From NCBI GenBank assembly GCA_003255025.1, contig QANY01013423.1, positions 1,105,779-1,169,778 of the forward strand: a stretch of 64,000 nucleotides of DNA, read 5' to 3'. The translations under genes and the position numbers were made by a program. Of the stretch, positions 23,306 to 32,939 are shown piece after piece; the first letter of the stretch is position 1, and each line of letters opens with the position of its first letter. The stretch comes from Datisca glomerata (Eukaryota > Streptophyta > Magnoliopsida > Cucurbitales > Datiscaceae). Under the pieces are notes generated by a model. The model was not told where the DNA came from and did not search any database. It was given only the letters and a program-made list of their open reading frames with translations.

Positions 23306-25278
23306 TTAGAAGACATTAATATGAGTGGCTGGAGGCTTCTGTTTCCTTCTTCTACTGCTACTACTAGACGTTGTTCCTCCTTGATTCCCTCCTCTTACTT
23401 CCTTTTCCCTCCTCGCACTTCCCTTTTGTTCCACCTGTCTTCGCAAATATCAATCCCAAACAACCCAATCATATTGGTTTAATTAGTAAACTAATTAATA
23501 AATTTTTCTTTCTTCTTTTCCTTTATTTAGAGTGGGAAATAAACATTATTAATAAATAAAATAAAGGGGGGATTGAGTAATGAAGAGAAAAATATATAAT
23601 ACTAACCCCCATAGTGAAACCTTGGAAGTGGGATCCAAAGTTAAAGGAATCATCTAGTTTTGATGACTTTTCAGAGCTCATATCAGAGGAGTTCCGCTTG
23701 TTGCTAGAACTCGAACAGTCTGCATATGAAGCAAATGCTGTTGCTGTTGATGAAGAAGTCGAACAATATGTCTCATTGTTGTGCCCATTAAACATATCTT
23801 CAAACAACTCCTGCAATTTCTCAAAGCTTTCCTCTCCATTTTCCTGCAATTTTTTTTGACATACCAACCGACCCTATAAATGTTAACCCTCTCTTCCAAT
23901 AGTTTTAATGAAATCAATCAAATTTCCAACACCTCAAACATAGGTCGAAGGTGTTTAACATTTTTTGTGGGTACGCAAATTGGTCAACTAATGACGTCAA
24001 CTACTAAAATGCCCCGGAAACTAAAAAAAATATTGCATAAATGTCTCAAATAAAATCTTGTGCCATGGTTAATTTATGGGCAGAATAGTAAAAATTATAT
24101 CAACCTCAGTCAACTAATACTTAAATAGGGTCATTCTTGAAATTTATAATGATAAGGTCATGATTTAAAAATTATTTATGGGCCCATAAATTATGGATTC
24201 CTTGGATATGCACACGTCAAGATATAAACGTTATGGGCCCGGACCATACATCCTCGATCGAGAGCTTTATGAATCTAATACACATACATTCTTGTAATTA
24301 AATAAAAGGAGAAGAAGAAAAGCTTACACTAGGCTTTGTTTGGTCCATCATTGCCACCATTTCGTTCAGAAAATCACCCATTTCCTGCACCCATGTATTT
24401 TCTATATACATAAGTTCACCATAACGACCCATTTATCCACTCACAACAATTTCAATTCAATTTCAATCCTAAAAATAGGTTAATATCAATTAATCAATTA
24501 AAACTTATTTGAGCGAACATTAAATTAAACACCAAAAATGTACATTAAAAGTGAAAAATTATTTGAACCACTAAAGTAAAAGAAAATGAAAATGTATGGT
24601 AAAGAACATACACAACCATCATCATCACTGTCATAGACTCCGACGTCGTACAAGAATCTTTTGTTTGCGTCTGATAAAACTGTTCAAAACAAAAACAGGC
24701 TCATGGCAACCATATATTACATCACGAAAAAATTTATGAGAGAAATTACCAGAATAGGCTTGCTGGATGGCCTGGAATTTCTTCTTTGCTTCTTCCACGA
24801 ACTTTGAATTTCCCTTAGCTGAACAACGATCCGGATGCCATCTCTATGCCCAACAAACAAAAATTTTCTCACCACAAACTCTCTTCAAACCCCCCCACAT
24901 TTTCCGGGAAATTTTCAAAATTCCCGGGAAAATTGGTCCACTGGGGATAATTTCAGGTAAATCAATTCCAACATCAAATTTGATTTTTTTTTTTAAAATT
25001 CCACCAAAGAACAAAACAAAACGGAGGGGGAATAATAAGGATTTTTTTCTTCTCCGTTGAAAAGCCTAAAAGACACAGACTTTTCGAAATTACGAGGGTA
25101 AAAAATGAGAGGAGAGAAAGAATAAGATTTTGTTTTGAAAAATAACTAAAAAAGGTTAACTGAAAAATCTAACCAGTGCGAGTTTTTTATAAGCAATCCT
25201 GAGGTCGGAGTCAGTGCATTCCTTTTTCAACCCCAAAACTTCATACAAATCGTTCTGTTTCTCATCATCATTAGCCAT
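23306..25278 (-). CDS. J-domain (DnaJ-like) co-chaperone, six exons
   Basis: Predicted exons on the minus strand: 25174-25278, 24750-24843, 24612-24679, 24328-24384, 23607-23843 and 23306-23434. All five introns have GT-AG ends, and the joined frame is 690 bases (229 residues plus stop). The N-terminus is a J domain (residues about 10-75): DLYEVLGLKKECTDSDLR, the diagnostic HPD at residues 38-40 within LRWHPDRCSAKG, then KKKFQAIQQAYSVLSD and KRFLYDVGVYD. The family stimulates Hsp70 ATP hydrolysis through HPD. After the J domain come an acidic DSDDDG stretch, a segment with ESFEKLQELFEDMF, a Ser-rich region and a basic Arg/Lys-Gly tail that could favour nuclear or RNA contacts. It has no Gly/Phe or zinc region, so it is a type III (class C) J protein of the small plant group resembling Arabidopsis At3g14200. 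No signal peptide or membrane segment. The last exon's acceptor is the least certain. Confidence 0.85.
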
Positions 25279-25560
25279 TGCTCTTAAACACCGGTACCTC
25301 CGCCGCCGCACCCGCCACCTACCAAAAAAACACCAATTTTTTTTCCTTTTCTTGTCGACAAATTTAGACTTTTTAAAACAAAAATGCCTAAAACATGAAG
25401 CAAACCCCGCTAGTAAAAAACATGATTAAAGGGACTTCATTCCCCATACGGAATCTCAGCATTCTTAGTTTCCGTGAAAAGAAATAAGAAACAGGAAGAT
25501 CAGTACGCCCTTCCTTCTCTAAACGCAAAGGCTGTGAAGAACACTCCTGAAACAGTCCCC

Positions 25561-25622
25561 CCTTTATATAGTTTTCATATTAATTAGTCTTTTTTGTTTG
25601 CGATATTTATATTCTTCTGGAA
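25561..25622 (-). promoter_or_regulatory. TATA box and heat-shock-element core upstream of the J-protein gene
   Basis: On the minus strand CTATATAAAGG lies at 25561-25571, about 285 bases upstream of the ATG, a fit for a TATA box with a 5' UTR near 250 bases. About 45 bases further upstream, 25615-25622 reads TTCTGGAA, the palindromic TTCnnGAA unit of a heat-shock element. A third alternating unit is not clear, so heat induction is only suggested. Confidence 0.5.
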
Positions 25623-27230
25623 ATGCGGACTATTTTAATGTGTCTTATTTAAAGGGTGAGATAAGATTCGTGAATTTGATTAACGGTTGAGATTGAATTT
25701 GGAGGTAAGATATTTTCGCAGATTGTGTATCCGGAAACTTCTGTTTTGGGGATTTTTTGTTAATGTTTATAGACGGCATTTAAAGAAATTCAGATTGGGT
25801 CCCACACTGCCAATTTGTTCTGTTGAAGTGGGACTTCGTCTATTGCCTACTGTTAAACTCGCGTTTAGCTTTAGATGGGGCAGAGAAAGCCAAAGGAGTG
25901 GAGGTCTTGCTCCTTACTCCTTAGTGGTAAAAATATTTCCATGTTTGGAATATTTGCTCTTCTGCCATTTTTGTTGGGAATATCATTGAAATTTAAGATC
26001 AAGCGTGAGTTTGCGATTTTTTTTTCATTTGAAAGTATTTTGGCGCGTTAAAAATATATTAGTTTAGTAACATTTTTTTATAAGGGGGTTTTACCTGCAT
26101 TTTGATAGTTGAAAATACATTTTTTAAAAATACACATTTAAATATTTCATTAAATACTTCTAAATTATGAAATGAGATAATACAAAGTATGTACAAAGTG
26201 TTTTTAATAATTATAGCTTTCAAGTACCTATTGACTAAATTAATCTAGTTGCACGTGTTCAACGAAATATAATGATTAACTATAGTGAATAATTATTGTT
26301 TGACTAAAAAGAAAATTTATGAATAATTTAAGGGAAAAATGCATTTAAACCTTAGTGCTCTTACAAAGTTACCCCCTAAACTTTTTTTTGACATTTTAAA
26401 TACTTAAATTCAAATAAAATGATTTTAAGCCCCCTCCATCCATATCATCATTTACTTGTTAAGCTCAAAATCCCTAATTTTCTCAACCTCTCCATCCTCT
26501 TAGTCTCACCCATGCTCGCAACCCCTCCATCCTCTTTGTCTCATCCAATCTCTCAACCCTTCATCTTCTTTCTTCTTACCCATTCTCTCAACCCCTCCAC
26601 ACTCTTCCTCTCAAGAAAAGAAAAGTAAACTTAAGAAAATAGAAGCTATTTGGTAATCCAGAAAATCTGAGAAAGGAAAACTAAAGTCTCAATCTCAAAC
26701 CCTATGATTTTCGTTCGGCTCGAATGTAATAACTTCAAAATCACATATGAAAAAAATACGAATAATTTCAATTTCTTCTCACTTACTCACATTTTCTCAG
26801 TAGCTAAGATCTGTAAAAGAAAATGCACATACCTTCATCTTCCCTCAGGAGTTGAACTGATGCAAAATGTTTTCATCTTCCCCCCAAAAAACCAAGCCCA
26901 GAAGTAGCTCAGGGAACGAGCATTCTCAACAGAGAGGGAAGAAAGAAAAGAAAACAAAAAGTGAAAGAAGGAAAAAGAATTGATTCACGCCCATAAGTCT
27001 GAAATAGATATGCAAGAATTAAATGAACATTTTCCCTATATATTCAGATTTTAACTTTCCCTCCATTGTTTTCTCAACATCAAATTAAACTGCCAAATTC
27101 AATTAAACTACCAAATTCAATTAAAATTCAATCAAACTAAAAAAATCAATTAAATTGCCAAATTAAGTCCATCACAATAAACATCAATAAACTAAACTGC
27201 CAAATTCAATTAAACTGTCAAACTCCAAGA
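25623..27230. other. spacer upstream of the J-protein gene
   Basis: No gene is supported. Near 26420-26620 there are pyrimidine-rich imperfect repeats containing CCCCTCCATCCTCTT-like words. A purine-rich stretch lies at 26920-26990. The short reading frames have no recognisable domain. Confidence 0.4.
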
Positions 27231-27415
27231 AATGAATGTACTAAAACTATTCACAAAATAAATTCTAAACCCATTGACAGCCATTCAAAATCATCAACAA
27301 AAGTAAATGAATGTATTAAACTCATTCACAAAACACATTTTAAACCCATTGGCAGCCATTCAAAATCATCAACAAAAGTAAATGAATGTACTAAACTCAT
27401 TCACAAAACACGGTA
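27231..27415. repeat. 75-bp tandem repeat, about 2.4 copies
   Basis: A unit beginning AAATGAATGTA and containing CCCATTGGCAGCCATTC, then AAAATCATCAACAAAAGT, repeats with few differences. It lies just beside the MULE remnant and may belong to that element's non-coding end. Confidence 0.75.
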
Positions 27416-27499
27416 TGTCATTATGTTATGGAAGATTGGGAAGCTTGTAACCATCGTCTCATTACCTGCAAAAATATAAAGTAATCCATTAAAATCAAT

Positions 27500-28950
27500 C
27501 GAAATGAGCGAACCTGTTAAATTGATTTCAAGAGTAATAAACGCTTTCTTACAGGTAACTTATTCTTTCCAGAACCACCACTGTTACTTGGACCACCACC
27601 GTTGCCCGTGTTTTTCTGTTTAGACCTCTCGTTGCATGTTATTTTATTATGACCCCATTGTTTACAATGTACAAATTTAAGTCTTCTACCTTTTCCTGAA
27701 GCTCTATTTGGGTTAGATGCCTCCCCTTCTTTCTTTATTTCTCTTTTTCTTGGGTCGTCCATGTTGTTTTCTTATCTTTGGGGGAACCATTGGCTCTTTA
27801 CCCATATTTTCCCACTACTCAGGACTTGGAATGGGTTTAATCATATCTTCATAAGCAATGAGGTATCTTTATTTGTTGAACACTGAGTCTGCATACTTTT
27901 TAGGCTCCTCTCGGTTTTAAAAAATGTAAATAATTGCATGAGTGCGGGGAATTCCAGTCAACTCCCACCTCCTACAATCACAAGTCTTCTTTGATAAGTC
28001 CACTATAAATCTTGCACCATATATCTCCTCAACTTCATATAAATGATCTCCCCCCATTGTGCTATACAACTAAATGATGTCTCTTTTTCCTTATCCAACC
28101 TCTTTACATTATTGACTAATATATCACACTTTACAAATACAAAATGAATGCCTAGACCAATAACTAGAATCTAACTTGGATAGCCATCTAAAAGCACCAG
28201 CATCAAGCTCTTCGATTTGTTTCATAATTCTTTCAAATTGATGTTGTGTTGAGGACCTAGCAGCACTTCACATTAAATTCTTGAAGGTTTTTCCTCGCTA
28301 CAACTTTTTAAGTTGGCATACAAATGTCTAACACAACATCGATGACAAGCATTTGGCAACATCTCTTTGAAGGACTCACATAAACCCTTTTGTTGGTTAG
28401 ACATAAATGTCCATCGCGTGTTTAGATCACCAAAACTTTCAACAATGCCTTTAGAAACCAACTCCATGAATCTTTTGTTTCTACCTCTACTGCGGCATAT
28501 GCAATAGGAAATATGTTATCATTCCCATCAGTATCGGTGGCTGCCAACAATTGACCACCGAAAAGGCCTTTCAAATGACAACCATAAATGAAAATAATAG
28601 GCCTACATCCATTAATAAATCCTTTTCTGCATTCATATAGGCTAATAGAAAGTCATTGAAACACATTGTTTTTAGTCTTCACATACGTTGAGGATCCAGG
28701 ATTCCACTTTTTAATGGTTGCACGATAATCCTAAAGTTGAGCATATTGTGCCTGTTGTGAACCTATTATCAATTTCAAAGCCTTTTTCTTTGCTCTATAA
28801 CACTTATCTAGAGAGATAGAGACTTAGTAATCTCTCTTAATCTCTTCCCTAAATGCAGTTATTTCCCAAGTAATATTTACCCTAAACTTCACCCAAAATT
28901 TATCGACTAGCCAGTAGATGTCATCTTGGTGTTTATCCTATGCTGGCTGC
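27500..28950 (-). pseudogene. Mutator-like (MULE) transposase, dead
   Basis: On the minus strand the MULE transposase core reads GCHLKGLFGGQLLAATDTDG, then NIFPIAYAAVEVETKDSWSW at about 28470-28600, and QQKGLCESFKEMLPNACHR with CCVRHLYANL at 28273-28467. Next comes a SWIM-type zinc segment, CDCRRWELTGIPRTHAI, at about 27935-27990, then a basic tail with a partial zinc knuckle (HCKQWGHNKITC, 27517-27762). Lesions are clear. The residue before GCHLKG is Tyr where the catalytic Asp is normal, the SWIM motif has Arg for its third Cys, and several stops and shifts occur. The N-terminal DNA-binding part at 28650-28950 is barely recognisable. No terminal inverted repeats were found. Confidence 0.8.
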
Positions 28951-29449
28951 AATTAGTGTGTAATGGCTGGAAAGTCTTGATATCTAATTAATTGTTCGAG
29001 GGGACCTCATTTTGCACCATTATTGTAAAATTGTAAAATTATCAAATTAATTTTGATGAAATACTTGTAAACATAGTTCATTATCAGAAAAAATAAACTA
29101 AGATAAATGTGAGAATTCAACGTAAACTAAGATAAATGTGAGAATTCAATGTAAACTAAGATAAATGTGAGAATTAAACGTAGAGATGCATGAACATAAG
29201 AACTATCAGTTTTTTAAACGTCACTTTTCATTTTACTACATGTCAAAAGTCACTTTCATGAGTCACTTTCTAATTAAGACATATTAAAATTTTATATTTG
29301 ATGGACAAATAGAAATGCATCAGATGTACCTTTTAATCATTTTTTATGATTAGTAAAAATATTTTAGGATTAGTAAAAAGTTATTTTAACAAAATTATTT
29401 TTCTAACATAGTTTCTCCCGTGTTTTCATCTTTTAATATATTATATATT
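28951..29449. other. spacer between the MULE remnant and the Tat gypsy element
   Basis: AT-rich and non-coding. It contains the 29-bp tandem repeat listed separately and, near 29340-29390, a local duplication of GATTAGTAAAAA. The last five bases (29445-29449, ATATT) are the target-site duplication of the following element. Confidence 0.5.
29095..29181. repeat. 29-bp tandem repeat, three copies
   Basis: Three head-to-tail copies of a unit starting AAACTAAGATAAATGTGAG, at 29095-29123, 29124-29152 and 29153-29181. They differ at only a few bases, so the array is probably recent. Confidence 0.9.
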
Positions 29450-29977
29450 TGTACATAAGTTTTTCCTTTAGAGTTTTATTAATGATCAGCGAGAAATGAT
29501 TAAAAGATTAGAGAATGAGGGAGAGAAAGAGAGAGTAGTCAATATACTGAGTAATTTTTGAGTTGTATTCAAGATTGGATTTCCTTCGTTTATTACCCAA
29601 GCCTTTATAGGCCACTGAGTGTCAATAGAATAATAAATTTGTCAATAAATTAATTAAAAGGAGGGGAATGGTCACCCTCTCCCTCATAGGAGAGGAATGA
29701 TCCACATTTCTCCTATATTTTTGGAGGTTTTATTACACCCATAGGATCCCACCCATACTCATTGGATCTTTTGTTAGGTGTGGGTCCTTTCGCTCCATCC
29801 ATTCCTTTCAAATGTCTCATACCCTAGCCTTTCAACCACCAAATCAACCGTAGTCGCGTGGTCTTTTCTCATGACTCAAATATCCTCATTCTCATTTTTG
29901 CATGGGGAGATCTCCTCACGACTTCTCGGTTGGTAATTTCTGTCCACGTGGCATGGTGTCGGTTTTCTGTCTGTTCA
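29450..29977 (-). repeat. 3' LTR of the Tat element
   Basis: 528 bp, starting TGTACATAAG and ending TCTGTCTGTTCA. It is closely alignable to 37830-38363 (shared AATGATCAGCGAGAAATGA and GAGAAAGAGAGAGTAGTCAA). The adjoining inner bases 29978-29990 read as a purine-rich tract on the minus strand (ATGAGGGTAAA), which fits plus-strand priming. Confidence 0.88.
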
Positions 29978-30638
29978 TTTACCCTCATTACATTCAACGA
30001 ATTTCATTTCGTTGAAGTGTGATGAATACAATCTACGTGTGTCCTGATAGGGGATTAACATCTTCATCTTTTATTACCTTTTTACTCCTGCAAACATCAA
30101 TAACGCGCAGAAAAATAGGTATATTAAATTATAAAACATATACCATCATTGCCTTGTCTGACGTGTTTCTCAGGAATGTCATTTTGTCACTGGTCCGCGT
30201 CATTCCTCCTTCTTGTACTCAGTTCTCGGTGTAAATCATGTGTTTTCAGAGCACGCTCTTAGTTGTTACGTGCGTCGCTTCACCTTCCAGTTCTCGGGTG
30301 GTGCGAGTTTTCAAGACACGCCTCCTTCTCTTTCCAACTGTCATTTCGTCATTTGCCCTTTGTGAAATCTGGCTGACATTGTCATTTCAAACGTCCCTTC
30401 CCTATGAACCTACTGCACTCCACGCCTTTTCTTTTTCAGAATTGATTCTGTTTTTCTTTTCTTTCAAATCTGTAAATTGAATTTCATTCTCTTTTTGCGT
30501 TTGTAGAGTCATTTTAAAATCTTTGTCTTCCTCATTTCGCTTATGCACACAGTTTGTCCTCTGTAAGTCCCATTTCTTTTCCTCCATTTTCCCTCCTTTT
30601 ATGTTCCTTTCTTCTTCTCGAGGGTTTCTTTATCAATT

Positions 30639-31822
30639 ATGGGAGAGACAGTGTTTAAGGTTATTGTTCCACTAGTTAGGAAGTGCGACGAGTTCAACCG
30701 CTTTATAGACCGTCATAAAGATGCCTTCCCCTCAGATGTCATTTACGGTTTTAGGGACGAGATATCCAAGTCTTTCATTCTCCCCCTTCTTTCAAGAATT
30801 TTGTACACTTTCTACCTTGCCCCTTCACTCCTAACATATACAAAATTCTTTTAAGGATAGAAGCCCTAAACATGAGACATAACCTCAACATAGGTGTAGA
30901 CGAAATTCATGCCATGTATATTATTAAGAAGTGCGGCACATCTTACTATTTGGCTCCCAGTGCTAACGAGAAATGGGGAGGTTCAGTCACTGATCTCCTG
31001 AGGGAGATAAAAGCTGGGAAGACAGGACCCTCATAATTGGAGGGAACCGGGGTGGTGATGGCCACTGGATCGTCCCTAGGATCTGGGGATCCTTTAATAA
31101 GTATTCAGAGCTCCGTGTCTCTCTTTTCCCTTTCTCTTTTCTCTCTTTTTTTAATAATACTGACCCTTTCCTCTTTTTGTGCAGATAGGAATTTAAGCAA
31201 AAGGTCTTTTAGCCCCAAAGATATAGCCGCACGACTCTCCGCTTCCTATGACTATCCAAAATGAGATTGGAGAGATCTCCTCGATCCAAGGAGGCAGATC
31301 GGCATTGCTTATGCCCCCGTTCCCGTAGTAGAGATCGATGTTCCTTCTTTTGCTTCAGAGATTCCCTAGGCCATCCCTGTTCCTGCTTTCCACCACGTCG
31401 TGGTGTCCATTTCTTCTGAGTCTTTGAGTCTAAGCGAGAAGAAGATGAAGAGGAGAGAGAATGGGAAGCATAGCAGAAAGAAGCTGAAGATCAAGACGCG
31501 TTATTCCGCTTTGCACACGAGCAGTTGGAAACGTCAAAGCGCGTAAACTTGGGGAACTATTGGTAGGGAGAGGAACATCCGAGAACAGAGGCCGCTAACA
31601 CCTCCGGTAACATCCCCGATGGTGCTGCCAACTCTCGCTCACGTTCCTGCTAGTGTTCCACCCTCTGCTTCAACTAATCCTTCTGACCTCGCGGCCGACG
31701 ACACTTCAGCACGAGAAGAAGTTTCTCCCCATCCTCCCCCATCTGATCGGAGGCCAAGTCCTTTATCTGCTAGTTCTCAAAGGATGCCCAAGAAGGCTGA
31801 CGTTTGGAGATGGTTTCGGTAG
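30639..31822 (+). pseudogene. antisense extra ORF of the Tat element, intron-bearing, broken
   Basis: Running opposite to gag-pol, the frame opens at ATG 30639 with MGETVFKVIVPLVRKCDEF and continues to FPSDVIYGFRDEIS. After one frameshift near 30790 it resumes as NIYKILLRIEALNMRHNL, HAMYIIKKCGTSYYLAPS and WGGSVTDLLREI. A likely 70-base intron (31115-31184, pyrimidine-rich, ending TTTGTGCAG) joins VPRIWGSFNKYSEL to RSFSPKDIAARLSASYDYP. The tail is rich in Ser, Pro and Lys/Arg. The layout resembles proteins filed as 'putative gypsy type transposon' (Transposase_28) in plants. Their function is unknown. Stops at several places show this copy is dead. A pyrimidine-rich, frame-poor leader (29991-30638) precedes it, without an obvious TATA box. 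Confidence 0.6.
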
Positions 31823-32164
31823 ACGGTGGCTCCGACCGTTCCTACTTCCATGAGCTTCTTGATGTTGACATAGGTATTCTCTTCCAGATGTCTGTTAACG
31901 ACAATATTGTTGGCATTAGTCATATTTTGGCAAGGAGTTCCTTTTCTCAAACACTTAATATAAATTTTCTTATTTCTATAGTTACATGTTTTACCCGTAC
32001 TCGTCCCATTTTTTTGTCTGCTTGAATAGTATGGTTCATTTTGGTTGATTAATGATGTTATAAAGTGGGCCCATTCATGTTTGGCAGAGCAACCTGTTTT
32101 CATATCTTTTTGTTTTGTCTAGTACATTTGTCATTTTATTTATTCCTCTTTTTACCTGTCTTTA
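31823..32164. other. non-coding part of the Tat element 3' region
   Basis: No domain is recognised. It lies between the end of the antisense frame and the 56-bp tandem array, inside the retrotransposon. Confidence 0.4.
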
Positions 32165-32640
32165 GAATATGTTTTTCCTTTTGAGAGCAGAACTTATGGA
32201 ATGCCATTTCCAAGGATCTTATGCCCTTAGTTCCTTTAGGCAGTAGGACTTACAGGTTGCTCTTCTAAATGAATTTATGTCATTATTTCCTTCTAATAGT
32301 AGGACTTATGAACTGTTCTCCTAACGACTTTATACCCTTATTTCCTTCTGAGAGTAGGACTTATGAGTTGCCTCTTCCAAAGACTTTATGCCCTTATTTC
32401 GTTTTGAGAGTGAGACTTATGAGCTACCCCTCCCAAGAGCTTTTATATCCTTATTTCCTTCTCAGAGTAAGACTTATGAGATGCCCCTCCCAAGGACTTT
32501 ATGCCTTTATTTTCTTATGATAGTATGACTTATGAACTGCCCATTCTAAGGGTTTTATGCTTTGATTTCTTTCTCAGAGTAGGACTTATGAACTGCCCCT
32601 CCCAAGGACTTTATGCCTTTACTTTTATTGTAGTTTTAGT
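32165..32640. repeat. 56-bp tandem array inside the Tat element, about eight copies
   Basis: The marker word AGGACTTATG (or a variant) starts at 32189, 32245, 32301, 32356, 32412, 32469, 32525 and 32581, spaced 55-57 bases. Each unit also holds CCTTATTTCCTTCT-like and CCAAGGACTTTATGCC-like words. Arrays in this position are known from Tat/Ogre elements and have seeded satellite DNA in other plants. Confidence 0.92.
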
Positions 32641-32939
32641 ATAAAATAGAGGGTTGACACCGAGAATATTTACGTGGAAAACCCTTACGGGAAAGAACCA
32701 CGGGAAAAGTGTTTACTATAATGAATGTTACAATTTTTAAACAAAGTATTTCCTTAAGTAAGCTGCATTCCAGGGTTTCAGAAGATCAATTCCTTCTTCT
32801 CTTTTCAAATGGTAGTAGCCGCTTCCTTCTATTTCACTGATGATATATGGCCCTTCGCATGTTGACCCAAGCTTTCCTTCCGTCTCTGGAAAATCTTTTT
32901 TAGAACTAGATCATTTCTTCAAATTGTCAAGTATATTCT

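Noticed and set aside
26331..26400. Left terminal inverted repeat of the MULE element
   Set aside because: The sequence GGGAAAAATGCATTTAAACC looked like a possible end, but no inverted partner was found near 28950-29450.
29095..29181. CRISPR-like array
   Set aside because: The repeats are directly adjacent with no spacers, in a plant nuclear context.
32269..32520. 83-codon frame in the Tat element as a protein
   Set aside because: It is a translation of the 56-bp tandem array.
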